Assembly (NCBI GenBank): GCA_900491605.1
Contig: UESW01001799.1
Location: 362,504 to 426,503, forward strand
Direction: 5' to 3'
Origin: Calamus simplicifolius
Lineage: Eukaryota; Streptophyta; Magnoliopsida; Arecales; Arecaceae
Length of the DNA stretch: 64,000 bases
The notes beneath the pieces were generated by a model. It did no database searches, had not been told where the DNA came from, and worked only from the letters and a program-made list of their open reading frames with translations. Position numbers and translations under genes: made by a program. This document shows, piece after piece, positions 1-12,000 of the stretch (position 1 is its first letter; every line of letters begins with the position of its first letter).

Positions 1-205
1 TTTACATATTATAATGGTTGAAAGAATATCATCTGAATCTTGATGTGCGCTACCATCTAGTACCTAAGTTAAAAGAACAAAAATATGTGGCAATAAAAAA
101 AGAAAAAAAAAACCTTTAGAAAAACAAGGCTCCCAATCTTACCTTAAAAGCTTCTGGTAAGGAATCTTTCCTTAAATGGAAAAAAGGAAATAGGTTCAAT
201 GCCAT
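1..205 (-). CDS. 5' end of an unidentified protein-coding gene (two exons, continues beyond the window)
   Basis: On the minus strand an ATG at 205-203 opens a 21-codon exon (143-205, starting MALNLFPFFH and ending LPEAFK). It stops at a strong donor, AAG|GTAAGA. A T-rich 79-bp intron (64-142) ends in TTAACTTAG. The next exon (63 to beyond 1) stays open in phase 0 for 21 more codons, beginning VLDGSAHQDSDD. Both splice sites, the short T-rich intron and the preserved frame are what a real plant gene shows. I do not recognise the protein from these 42 residues and assign no function. The upstream sequence looks like a leader and promoter (CT microsatellite, TGGGCC boxes), which supports this start. 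The alternative is chance splice signals in non-coding DNA. Confidence 0.5.
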
Positions 206-480
206 CTAGCAGTTAGTTGTCTGGGCTCCCTCTTAAGTGCTCCCTTGACTGAATGTCGCGCCAATTTTAGTTGAGAGTATAGCCGCCTCTAGTGGACTTT
301 TTTCTTGGTTTAAAAGAAAAAGGTAGAGAGAGAGAGAGAGAGAGAAGAAAAAGGTGGAGCGAGAGTGAGAGGGGGAACAGAGGCAGGGATGGGCCTTAAA
401 AGATGATGAGCAATGGGCCGTGCAATAGCAAAGGACGGGAGCTGGAGAACGCGGGAAAAGGTACTATTTATTCATCCACG
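206..480 (-). promoter_or_regulatory. Probable 5' leader and promoter of the left-edge gene
   Basis: Upstream of the ATG at 205 the minus strand has a CT-rich leader including a (CT)n run, two TGGGCC boxes (389-394 and 415-420; the site II type common in plant housekeeping promoters), and an AT-rich AATAAATAG at about 463-472 that could serve as a TATA element. The transcription start is not fixed by anything visible; roughly 435 would suit the TATA-like box. Confidence 0.35.
325..345. repeat. (GA)n microsatellite
   Basis: About ten perfect AG dinucleotides. They lie in the presumed 5' leader of the minus-strand gene, where CT repeats are common in plants. Confidence 0.9.
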
Positions 481-1330
481 CGTCGAGACGGGCTCGCCGC
501 TGTGCTGTGGCCCGTAAAATGCGGGGGACAAGCATCGTCCCATCGATGTGACCCCGCTTTATGCCTTTCTTTTAAAAATCACACGAGCTTTCTGAAAATA
601 TTACAAGAGAAAGCAGCAATTCTTTTTCAGTTTTCTTAAAGCCAAAAAAAAAAAAAAAAAAAAACAAACAACCCACCTCACCTGCACCACTGGTGCTTTA
701 AGAATCACGTTAACTCTGAAATTGTTAGCAAGCATTTACTGAAAGCAAAGCTAGCAGATTTCAAGCATGGATGACGGATTGGTATATTGATTGTGTTAAT
801 AATATGATCTCAATGGAATAAAAAGGATGGACTTATTTAATTAGCATGCCTAATATTGACTCCTAGCCATTATTCGGTTCAACACTAGACATGATTCCCG
901 ACCATTCTTTTGATAAAGGTGTGGGTGGGAGGTTGTTCAGTTGTCTTGTCTGTTCTCTTGCAACCAAACAACTTCTCTGCTAAGACATTAAAAAATCTTA
1001 TTCTACAGGGACAAAGGATAAGGTGTAACCAGAGTCTGGTTATGGGTAAAGAAATATAGGGACTAAATAAATTATCTAGATTACAACTTGCAAGCTAATT
1101 GGTTGAAGAGTTGAGAGGAAGAAAACAAATAGAAATATGCAATGGGCCATGCCATCCATGGGTCAATATGGTTCGGCATGAAATGGATCGTGTTAGCATG
1201 GCTGATTAATCGTGCCATGCCGACTCAAAATTTTTTTTTACCGATTTGGCACGGCCCATGACGGACCATGCCAGCACGGCCCAGGCCCACATGGGCCTGT
1301 GCCGTACCATGTCAGGCACAACCCACCTGG
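481..1330. other. Intergenic stretch without a recognisable gene
   Basis: Contains a GC-rich patch (481-570), an A-run near 642-664 and, at about 1140-1320, a segment crowded with CATGCC/GGCACGGCCC words. That last segment stands where the outer part of the copia 3' LTR should be, so it is either a later insertion or the far side of a deletion. No coding sequence is supported. Confidence 0.5.
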
Positions 1331-1544
1331 TGTAAACTTTCGTAGAGACCAAGCAGGGACCTTTCCATTTTATTTAGCTTTATGCCTTCTCTGTCCATCA
1401 CAAAGGGAACTTCAAACGAATATGGTTAAGGAATGTTTATCTTAATCGTGGATTCAAATTTTGAATTCATGTAATCCCTTGATATCGAATATAGGACCAT
1501 CTTAATCGTATCTAACGATACGCTTAATGAAAAAAAAAATAACA
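1331..1544 (-). repeat. Copia 3' LTR, truncated
   Basis: Direct repeat of 7350-7539, sharing GTGTAAACTTTCGTAGAGAC at one end and ATAACA at the other. The part equivalent to 7165-7349 is absent, so no target-site duplication can be read. This copy has about 20 bases (1501-1525 region) that the other lacks. Confidence 0.75.
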
Positions 1545-1557
1545 TTCTTCCACTTGG
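1545..1557 (-). other. Polypurine tract
   Basis: The minus strand reads CCAAGTGGAAGAA directly before the LTR start TGTTATTT, matching the usual copia form AAGTGGGAGA. Confidence 0.7.
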
Positions 1558-1859
1558 TCCGTATATTCTATTACTATAGTAAGAACAAAATACATGGATC
1601 ACGACAATAGGTCCTCTTAAAATCGAGTATTATTTATCATGTATCACAATGTATTATATTTTCTAAACATAAACCCATATAACTTAATGAATAAACTCCA
1701 TGTTTATTCTAGGTCCAACTTAATGATGCTCATCACAAAATAAATGTGTACACTAAATAACTGAATGTGAAAAACATCACAATCATAAAAGAGTTTCATT
1801 GTACAAGTAGTTGTCCATGCAATTAAATTATATCATGGGATCAACTACCATTAGTATTA

Positions 1860-4800
1860 CATGATTCTTAAAATTCTTAATTGGCATGCCTTTAGTCAAG
1901 GATCAGCTATCATCAATTCAGTGTTAGCATGTTTTATGACCACTTTATTTTCTTCAACATGTTCTCTTATGGCTAAATACTTAATGTCGATGTGTTTACT
2001 TCGACTACCACTCTTATGGTTTTTAGCCAAAAATACAGCAGCCGAATTGTCATAGTACAATTTAATTGGCCTAGCAATAGAATCAACAATTCTAAGCCAT
2101 GAGATAAAACTCTTCAATCATACACCGTATGATATAGCCTCAAAACAAGCAATGAACTCTGCTTGCATATATATAGTAGAGGTAGCAGTCACATATGTAT
2201 TTCATGACCTTTTAGCAGCTCTCCAATGGTCTAAACCTGGATTACTCTGATATCTTCCCAATATCCCAATCGCAAATGCTATGTCAGGCCTTGTACAGAC
2301 CTGAGCATACATCAAGCTACCAAAAGCTGAGGCATATAGAATGTTTTTCATTTTCTCCCTCTCAAAGTCATTCCTTGGGCACTGACTCAAATTGAATTTA
2401 TCACCCTTGACTATGGGAACTATACTCGATGAACAATCCTTCATTCGAAATCTCTCTAAGATTTTGTTGATATATGTTTCTTGAGATAGACCTAAAACAC
2501 CTCGAAGTCAATCTCTCTGAATTTTAATGCCAATGATATAAGAGGTATCACCCATATCTTTCATGTCAAAATTCTTAGAAAAAATTATTTCACCTCATGT
2601 AACATACCTTTATCATTGGTTGCAAGTAAAATATTGTCTACATATAGGATCAGAAAATAAATTTTGCTTCCACTGACCTTCTGATATATATATTGATCCA
2701 TGATATTCTTTACAAATCCAAATGAAGAAATTACATCATAAAATTTTAAGTACCATTGTCGAGAGGCTTGTTTCAACCCATATATAGATCTTTTAAGCTT
2801 ATATACCAATTGCTCATTATTACTAGAGGAAAAACCTTCAAGTTATTTCATATAAACCTCTTCCTCTAGATCTTCATTGAGAAATGCAGTTTTCACATCC
2901 ATTTGTTGCTGCTCTAAATCAAAATGCGCAACAAGTGCCATAATAATGCGAAGAAATCTTTCTTGGATACAGAAGAAAATGTCTCCTTGTAATCAATTCC
3001 CTCCCTTTGAATGAATCCCTTAGCAACGAGTCTTGCCTTATATCACTCAATGTTGCCTAACGAGTCTTTCTTGGTCTTAAAGACCTATTTATAGCCAATG
3101 GCTTTTGCTCCATTAGGCAACTCAATAAGATCCAAACTCCATTAAATGCCACAGAATTCATCTCCTCTTTCATAGCATCATACCATAAATTAGATTCTTT
3201 ACAATTCATGGCTTGTGAAAATGTTTCAAGATCATTTCAGCTCCAATATTATAGTCCGACTCTTGAAGATACACAATATAGTCGCTATAAACTGATTTTC
3301 TTTCTCTTGTAGATCTTCTTAATGTTGTAACAGCCTTCTCTATTGTTCAACTATCGTAACTTATGAGAGACTGGATCTACTAGTTCATTATCAGCAAATT
3401 ATGAAATTTCAATGACTGGTTGTATAATGCTGTTTGATCTTCAGGGGCACTATGAACGATAATCAATCTGTCACTTGTAGTGGAAGGTTGAGCATCAAAA
3501 ATGTTTCCTTTCAGGAATCATGCTCTGCAATTGATTACTCCCACTGATCTAGTCATTCTCAAGAAATTTGGCATTTCTTAATTCATAATCCTAATTATAT
3601 GAGATGGACAGTAAAATCTATATCCCTTGGACCTCTCGGCATATCCAATAAAATACCCACTAATGATTCTAGGGTCCAGCTTTTTCTCTTATGGATTGTA
3701 CACTCTCACTTCACATGGGCATCCCATATGCATACATGTCACAAACTTGATTTTCAACCTTTAAATAACTTAAATGGGATTTTAGAAATAGCCTTGGTTG
3801 GAACCGATTCAATATGTACACATCCATCTTGAGAGTTTCTGTCCATAAGGACTTAGGCAGTTTGGAGCTACTAATTATGCTCCTCACCATGTCCATAAAT
3901 GTTCGGTTCCTTCTTTCTGCTACACCATTCTGATTAGGTGAGCCAGGTAAATTGTATTGGGTAACAATCTCATGTTTTTAAAGGAACTTCGCAAATGGAC
4001 TAGGCATTTGTCCATCCTCTATGTATCTCCAATAATACTCACCTCCTCTATCAAATCTCAAAATTTTGATTTATTTTCCACATTGTGTCTCTACTTCTGC
4101 CTTGAATATCTTAAAGACATCTAATACTTCGTTCTTATTATGAAGCAAGTAGAGATACATAAACGTGAGTAGTCATCAATGAGGAGATGAACTATTTCGG
4201 ACCATAAAAATCCATATCCGGACAACAAATATCCATGTGTATGATCTCTAATAGGTCTGAGCTCCTCTTGGCACCTTTCTTTGACTTATTGGTCTGCTTG
4301 CCCTTAATGCAATCCACACAAGTGTCAAAGTTAATAAAGTCCAAAGTACTCTTCATTAACTAATCTGTTGATTCTATTTATGGAGATATGTCCCAATCTT
4401 CGGTGCCACAACATAGAAGAGTTATCATTTACAAACATCTTTTCATGCCAGCCCTAACATGCATCACATTATGAGTGGTATCATTTGCAAATTAATATAG
4501 AAAAGACCATCAACAAAGTATAATTCCCAACAAGTTTAGATTTATAATATAAACTGGAAGAAGTATTTAAAAAGTTGAAGGAATAACCCAAAGGTACAAG
4601 TCTTGAAACTAAAATTAAATTCCTAGAAAAATCATGTACATAAAAGGTTCTTTTTAAATTTAAAATAAAACCACTACTAAGAACTAAAGTGCATGTTCCT
4701 ATAGCTTTCACATGTGAGCGCATCTTGTTTCCCGAAGAGATATGTTGCTCACTTCCTATTGGCTTCCTTAGGTTTTGCATACCCAAAATATTACAAATGT

Positions 4801-5220
4801 GGATCGTAGAACCAAAATTAATCCAACATTTGTTATAAATAACATCAGTCATATTAGATTCATAACAGACAAGAGCTTTGACTGAAGTACTGAATTGCTC
4901 ATCAATGGCCTTTAGTAGCTTCCTGACATTCTCATGCTTATGACTGAACCACGTATACTAATAGAGATTTTTGTCTTTATGAACATTACACTCAAGCAAT
5001 TAGATCGCTCCCAACGTTCATAAATCGCAATCTCACTAGAAGTGCTGGTCTAAGTTACTGAAGGTGGTTCATTCTTCCTTATAGCATAATCAATGTCCAT
5101 ACAGCCCAAATGAAGGAGAATTCTCTCCTTCCAAACCTTATAGTTATCACCCTTCAATTCAGGTATGTCACATTTTATATCAAAAAATTTATAGGTTGTA
5201 TAACTGCAAAATTTAAACAT
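1860..5220 (-). pseudogene. Copia gag-pol relic
   Basis: Reading the minus strand from 5220: a gag N-terminal segment (KVWKERILLHLGCMDIDYAI, 5150-5085) runs to about 4880, then jumps straight into the protease region (WINFGSTIHI near 4830). The catalytic Asp-Ser-Gly has become Asn-Phe-Gly. The gag-pre-integrase segment follows to 4481. Integrase pieces are at 3896-3711. RT pieces are at 2809-2585 (SIYGLKQASRQWYLKF, and YVDN in place of the catalytic YVDD) and 2444-2202 (GSLMYAQVCTRPDIAFA). RNase H is at 2117-1896 (YYDNSAAVFLAKN, RSKHIDIKYLAIRE). Stops and frameshifts separate the pieces. The zinc knuckle and the rest of gag are lost in the deletion near 4880. No function is expected. Confidence 0.85.
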
Positions 5221-5273
5221 ACATGCTTATTATAAAAAATTGAGGCTAATAAAATGCTTTACCATGCATTTAG

Positions 5274-5612
5274 AAAATAGTGAATTTACTGACATAAAAC
5301 TTGTCTATGGGCTAAAGCTCTAATTCAATTAGATTCACTTAATATGTATGATAAAACTATCAAATTATATTCCTTCTTTCTAATTCCTGGGTAGATAGAA
5401 AATATAATTTGATATTTATTCTAATTAATTATACAAATATAAAATAGTGAATTTATTGACATAAAACTTGCCTGTGGGCTAAAGCTTAATTCAATTAGAT
5501 TCACTTAAGTCTGTATGATAAAACTATCAAATTATGTTCCTTCTTTCTAATTCCTATGAATAGATTAGAAAATATAATTTGATATTTTATCCTAATTAAT
5601 TATATAGATATA
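5274..5612. repeat. Tandem duplication (about 170-bp unit) in the copia gag-side region
   Basis: The segment starting AAAATAGTGAATTTA at 5274 is repeated from 5441. The two copies share long stretches such as GATAAAACTATCAAATTAT and differ by scattered substitutions. It lies on the 5' side of the gag relic. Confidence 0.8.
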
Positions 5613-5942
5613 ATAAAAATTCATGTGGAATAAATTTTATTATATCCATATAATTAATTACAATTAATATCCATTATTTATGTGATTCATTGACTTTATA
5701 TACAATTTTATAATTAAGGATGCTATGGCTACTCCTTAATTATTCAATTTTATTTATCACTTAGACATTATTTAAATTTTATGCTCAATTATGTCACTTA
5801 AAATGTATGCATAATCCATAAATTTATACACATAAATTTTAAATATAATTGAACATAAATAGGCCAGGCTAACGGCCCAACCACTTGATGGACAAGCTAG
5901 TAGCCCGCCTTCCTTATCCAAGCTCAAAATTTATTTCTCAAT

Positions 5943-6120
5943 ATGGGTATGGCCCAGCCTGGGAGGCGCTTGGCTGCTGGCCCAGGCGAGCAGCTGGCCC
6001 AACCACTAGGCCAGCGCTTGGCCCAGCCAGGCTACTGGGCTAGCCTAGCTGATGGCCCAGGTGGGCAGCTGGCCCAGTCAGGCTACTGGCCCAGGCGGGC
6101 AAGCATCCTTTTTTTTATTC
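5943..6120. repeat. GGCCCAG-rich low-complexity segment in the copia leader
   Basis: Irregular repeats of TGGCCCAG, AGGC and GGCTACTGG give an open but biased frame. Composition is far more GC-rich than the flanking DNA. No domain is seen. It is probably an inserted simple repeat inside the 5' untranslated part of the element. Confidence 0.5.
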
Positions 6121-6980
6121 GTGCGTGGCCCCGCCACGCTTCCACTCCACAAGAGACATTATCTGGAGTTTGACTTCATCGAAAAACTCCCGTAAAGAAG
6201 AAAAAGGCACGTGGGAAAGGCACGTCCCACAAGACAGGAGAAAACCATTGGACGCCAAACGTTCGGTCCAAGAAAGGGAGAAATCCAAGAAATATGAAAG
6301 GAACTCCTTTCTTTTTTATTCTTGTATGGCCCACCATATGGATCTCAATCGCATATCTCCCGAAAAATGCATTACATGCAAAGATCTATCCTTCACTGCT
6401 AAGAAAGGATCTTTCTGCATTCCAAGCGTCTTCCGCTAATAAAGGAATTTGTGCTTCATCCGTCAGCCAAAACAATTCCCTCTTTCCATAATGACAGCCA
6501 CAATAAACCAAAAGGGAGAAATAAACCATGGTGATTCAAACTGAGGTTTTGGATTAAAAATCCAAACCCTTAACACCATGCTACCATCCTTTCTTCAAAC
6601 TTTTATTAGTTTTCTTTTATTTAAAATACTTAAGAATAAAAGGAATAGTAGAACTAAATCTGATGGACACGAACAGATAAGTGCATGCTTCATGGCATAG
6701 ATCTTACTGATGCTTCTTAAATAAAACTAAATTAATGAAACTGAATATTAAGAGTTTACCAGATCTAATGCCCTTTTTGATGATTCTTAATGACCTATTA
6801 ACTCTTCCGGTACGCAGGTAGTTGGATCAAACGCACCACAGTAGCCTCCCTTATTGGTACGTCCCTAATATCCCTATCGTATGCTCATTGGATCAAATAA
6901 TTCAGGATACTACCAGTAGTCTACCCTTTGGACTATCCCTAGATGAAAGAAATAAAGACTAAGAATGCCTTGCCCCTCTT

Positions 6981-7124
6981 TATTAAATAAATGAAATAAT
7001 GATTGTTTCTCAGGAATTTTATCAGATCCGTATATTAATGGAAACAATCCTTTATTAAATAAATGAAATAATGATTGTTTATCAGGGATTTTATTAGATC
7101 CGTATATTAATGGAAACAATCCTA
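6981..7124. repeat. 72-bp tandem duplication next to the copia primer binding site
   Basis: TATTAAATAAATGAAATAAT starts at 6981 and again at 7053. Unit length is 72 bp, a multiple of three, so the antisense frame carries a 24-residue unit twice (GLFPLIYGS..KIP.KQSL). There is no evidence that it is translated. Confidence 0.8.
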
Positions 7125-7150
7125 ATATCAAAGAAGAGGTATTTTTATAT

Positions 7151-7162
7151 GCTCTGATACCA
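7151..7162 (-). other. Primer binding site (initiator tRNA-Met)
   Basis: The minus strand reads TGGTATCAGAGC, the standard plant copia primer binding site, two bases inside the 5' LTR. Confidence 0.85.
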
Positions 7163-7164
7163 AA

Positions 7165-7539
7165 TGTTAGACTAAAATTATATATTGATCCCTATCATAT
7201 ATGCGAAAATATGGGACCAATATATTTATCATGATAAATATTATAAAATATGAATCAATACATAAATACCTCACCCATTGCTCCACGCAAATATGTTGAG
7301 ATAAGGCTCTTCCATACCTTACAGTCTCATTATAGTCTCTCTTAGCTATAGTGTAAACTTTCGTAGAGACCAGGCGCAGGAACCTTTTCGTTTTATTTAG
7401 CTTTACGCTTTATCCATCACAGAGAGCGCTTCAAACGGATATGGTTGAGAGATGTTTATCTTAATCATGAATTCAAATTTTAAATTCATGTAATTCCTCG
7501 ATATCGAATATAGGACTAATCGTTAGGAAAAAAATAACA
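7165..7539 (-). repeat. Copia 5' LTR (375 bp)
   Basis: Bounded by TGTTAGAC at 7165 and ..ATAACA at 7539, giving TG..CA ends on either strand. Its inner half (about 7350-7539) matches 1331-1544 with small indels. The inner boundary is fixed by the primer binding site at 7151-7162. Confidence 0.8.
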
Positions 7540-8636
7540 ATCACTTCATGGTGAAGCATGAAGGTATATAGATGCAGTAATAATAAAAAGGCTTCAATGA
7601 CTTTGTTGCATTCCATTAAAGTGATGAAAAAAAAACGGCCTGTTTATCCTCTTACTTGATGTAGTCTTTAATGATAAGTGATATCTCAAGGTTCCACCTT
7701 CACCAATCAAAATATATTGGAGAGATAATCTTCCCCGTTAGTTGTTAAAAATAAACAATATATAATACCTGTGTTTATAAAAAAATTCATTTTAAATAAA
7801 TGTTACCAGCCATCCTACCAGGAGGCTTCCAATTGGCCTGTCACTCAAGGAGCCTTACGTCTTTTTGATTTTATCAAGAAAATCACCATGTATATTCAAT
7901 TCTGCTTAGCGTTACACCAAAATCTGTCTCTCAACAATGTCATCAATCAAACTCTTTCATTTGACTATCAAGCTAAGGAAAACACAAGATACGAACATCA
8001 CCTCTTGTGACATGGAAGAATAATGGATTGAAGCAATGGTTGATTCGGCTCATCCACTACTCAACACACATCATATAACCGTCATCATGGTCACCTCATG
8101 GTGCAAGCAAAAGAGAAGAACACCACATTAGAAATAATCATTCTAACAAAAAATTCCTGTTTTGTCTGTCCAACTGAACCAGTAAACCATCAAGAAACTG
8201 TTACTACATTTACCTATCCAAAAGACTAATATAAATTACCAGACACAACTCCAAAAAATCAATTTCCACAGCCAAACCATGCTTGTGCGAGTGTCTCAGA
8301 TCTTGACCTATATCTAATCAGTTCTAAAGTGAATTATAGGGGTCCCACATTGATAATTCAAGCTGTTGGATATGATCTACATTCTCTAAAATGCCTAAGT
8401 TAGCAGTCAACACCAAACATATATTTTAAAGACTTCAAGCCTATGCACCAAATGGTTAAAAAATTCAATAATTAAAATAACATGAAACAATACATGTATT
8501 TTTTGATCACTTGATACATGAGCTTGAAGTCTTCAAATAAGATGATTTTTTGTATTAGAGATAGTAGGTTGCATTCAATGGCTTGAATGTTGATAGGAGA
8601 TCCCCCATTGTCCAATTTAGACTTAACCAGATTTGG
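7540..8636. other. Intergenic, no gene seen
   Basis: AT-rich sequence with only short, unsupported open frames (for example 7771-8010). No repeat boundary or RNA gene is recognised. Confidence 0.5.
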
Positions 8637-9016
8637 GAAGAGATCTACTATCATGCTCTAAACCTATCACTCAAGTCAGCCGCATGACACGGCCGCATAA
8701 TCTTTAAGACATGACCTTAAAAATTATGCAAGGCCTTCAAATAATAAAGCACCTCATTAGTTTTTTTTTCTCTTTAAAATACAAGGTTCAGATACACCTG
8801 GTCTCATAAACAAAACTAACTATTATCCCACCAAAAGTCTCAAATTGAACCCTGGAGGTAGGTGTGTTGCAACTCTGGAAAAAAAAAAAAAAACTAATGA
8901 GATGCTTTGTTATTGGAAGGCCTTACATAATTTTTAAGGTCATGCCTTAGGGATTATGCAGTTATGTCACATGGGTGACCTGAGTAATAGGTTCAGGGTT
9001 TAACATGCATCTACTA
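8637..9016. repeat. Long inverted repeat (hairpin, about 124-bp arms)
   Basis: The left arm (8637-8760) and right arm (8894-9016) are reverse complements at roughly four in five positions by eye, sharing for example GACCTTAAAAATTATG and CATTAG. The inner ends are T-run and A-run (8761-8769 and 8880-8893). The loop of about 110 bp contains GGTTCA..TGAACC words. This could be a foldback element or an inverted duplication. No target duplication was identified. Confidence 0.75.
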
Positions 9017-12000
9017 GAGTGTAGATAGTAATATGGTAAACATCATGAAGTATTCCATATGCAGTCATCATCAAGACGTCTGAATTTGTGTTAACAATAC
9101 ATAACAAATTTGTGCAATGTTAATTGTTAAATACTTCAAACCACCAAAAAAAAAAATGAATTACATTTCTTTTCAATTTTTACCAAAAAAGAGATTTAAT
9201 TTTTGAAAGATCACCAAATTGATTGAAGTAACCCTTGAATTTATAAGGTCCCAATGTTTAATTTGTTGGTACTAAAATAAATATAATAGTATAAGTATAA
9301 TATGTCATGAGAAAAAACAAACTTGCAATATGTTACATTGATTTGAAACTTATACTAGTCAAAAGATGATCAAAACCATGCTCTAGCACTTTAAGGCAAA
9401 ACTTTATAATAGAAAATGGAACTTAATGAAAAAAACTAGGTTTCACAAAAGGCACCTAAGTCGTCCTTTTCCTTAAAAGCTGACTAGTTTAACCTGGTTT
9501 CCACCAGCTCACAAGCACATCCACTCCAATCATGAACTTAGACCAGGTAGGTTGCCACTTTGCTGATTTTCTTGTCCAACTAGCTCATCCAATGTCGGCT
9601 TGATAACTAGGATTTTGTTAATTTAAAAACCATAATTATGTGACATGATCTTGGGATCTAAAAGAGAAGGATATGAACAAAATGGATACATGGAGCTAGG
9701 AAGACTTGAAATAGTTTGTGAGGGGAAAAAAAGTTAAACGTGTACTGTAGTTAAATGCATGATATGCCAGTTAACACTCATTTGCATAACCCTCAATTTG
9801 TCTAATCCAATTCTCAATGTATTTCTATTTCTTCAATTCTAACTTTTTTTTTTTTTTGATTTTTCATAAACTTTATTTCCTTTTTAAATCAAGACTTCAA
9901 CCAAACCTTTTACTACTATGTCCATTGAGTACATCAGTATAAAAATTGTGCACCAATAAAGCATTTTTACATCAAACGCTGCTCTGTCCCATGGTGGATG
10001 AAACAAGAACTATTTAATCAAAAACATGTAGTTCCCGATGAATATAATAAAGAATGGGCTATATTCAAAATATCTTGATATTCCAATTAGTACTTACCAT
10101 TTAAAGATATAGAATACATAATGCCACCTTTTTTAAAAAAAATATAGCTTCTTTTCAGTACAAACCATTCTATCGTATTCGAAGTACTAAGCAATTATTG
10201 ACACATACCACCCCGTTCGAAGAGTACATAGTCCTTTGTAAAATCTGAACCCTATTGTCAAATCCCTAAACTTATTTGGTGTTCTACATTTATTAAGAAC
10301 AACAAAATTTGTGCTGTAGAACTTTCTTTTTAAAAAAAAAAAAAAAATCCTTGATAGGCTACTTGCAATATCAAAAAAAAATCAAACTCCATAGATGATT
10401 TAGTTTTGACAACTTGAGAATAGGCAGCATAGAAGATGCAAACCTTTCAGACAAGAGGATAGCCTCCAATCAGGTTTGAGTGTGGACCAAAACATATTCT
10501 GCACATTTGAACTCAAAAAAGAATGCTTTAAATCTAGCACATCACTGTGCCTCAATGAAGCCAACACCAAGGAAGAGATCCCTTACAATACTCCATGAGA
10601 AAAAAATATAAAAGAGTGCCATCCAATCTCGTGCACTCGTTTCACCCCACTCTTTGCTCGGGCAAAAATTGAAGCATTCATTAAGGCCTGAGACATGAAG
10701 GTAAATCATTAGCTAACATTCAAATATCACCAAAAAACAGTAACCATTCATTGAAAAGAACTGAATATTTGAAGTTACTATCCCACATAAGAATAATTAA
10801 TTAATTAATTAATTTTGCTATTAAAATGATCCATCAAGGTACATTACCATAATCACCAAATAAGAACAAACCCCCAGGTTTTAAAACAAAGAAACATTTA
10901 TCAGCAATGAGGTGTATTTTCCAAATAGGTACTGCTGACAAGGTAAATATCTATAAATTAACAGCAGGATATCATGCTAAATTCTATTTAAAAAAAGCAC
11001 CTAAGTTACATACTAAACGAATTACTTTATATATAACAGGAATATTAACATGTCTCAAGAAAATTTATTATTTGCATACAGTTTGCACACAGAAATAATG
11101 AACCTGCTGCCGAAATCGAGAATCAACATACGGAAAAGCAATTGTTTATTTCCTCAATCATGACCAGATAACACATCCATAAAGCCTATTCTTCTAAAAA
11201 TATAAGATAAGAAATGAAAATTAAGAATCTCTCTGCAAGTTCACAAAAAAAGCTGCAAAACAAGCTCTCCCTGAACCAATCAACATGAGAATTACTTTTT
11301 AACAAATGAATGCTTTCAGATAATGACTTGTCTACTTAGTTTGACTTAGGATGTTATATGGACAGACCACCATATAAGACAATGAAAAGCAATCCCGGGT
11401 TAAAAGCGGTATTTTCATAGTATCTCGATGGCCCAACTTATATTCTTCGGCAGTGTTACCTATCACATTGTCATGGTGATCCCTAATCCATTAAGCCTTT
11501 CATAACTGTTAACATTCAATGAGCAAGGTTATAAAATTGATGTTCACAGGTCATATAGCACCTGAGAAGTTGATACATTGGTTCAAATTTGCATTAAAAC
11601 GATACTTCTCATGTAAGCCAATCATATAACCATAGAGACTAGGTTATCCACAGCTGCTGTCAATAAGCATGATCAGGCATGGTTCATGCCGAGACGATCA
11701 GCCCACATGACGGCATGGCATGAGTCAGGCAGCAGCTCATGGCAAAGCTCATTTGCATGCACATCATGACATGCATATTTTGACATGACATTAGGCATCA
11801 GCTTAACACAATGGTCCATCAGATTCATCCTTACACGAGCATGCTGGCATTACATAACCCATTTGACACGATTACATATTGGAGATCCAATAGACAACAT
11901 GAATCGATGCAACTCCATGCATAAGATAATTCCTAGCATTCAATGAGTGATTAGTAGATGAGGAGATGTGGACAAATGAGAAGGGCTATTTAATAGTAAA

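Larger units (their letters stand above)
1331..7539 (-). mobile_element. Decayed Ty1-copia LTR retrotransposon
   Basis: Structural parts appear in the right order on the minus strand. The 5' LTR is at 7165-7539 and begins and ends TGTTA..TAACA. Three bases after it comes a primer binding site, TGGTATCAGAGC, complementary to initiator tRNA-Met. A gag-pol relic follows at about 5220-1860, then a polypurine tract (AAGTGGAAGAA) immediately before a partial 3' LTR (1331-1544). The domain order protease, integrase, RT, RNase H is the copia order. All reading frames are broken, gag is fused to protease by a deletion, and the outer part of the 3' LTR is missing. The element is a non-functional relic. 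Confidence 0.85.

Noticed and set aside
403..639. 78-codon plus-strand frame near the left edge
   Set aside because: It overlaps the presumed promoter of the minus-strand gene and has no recognisable content.
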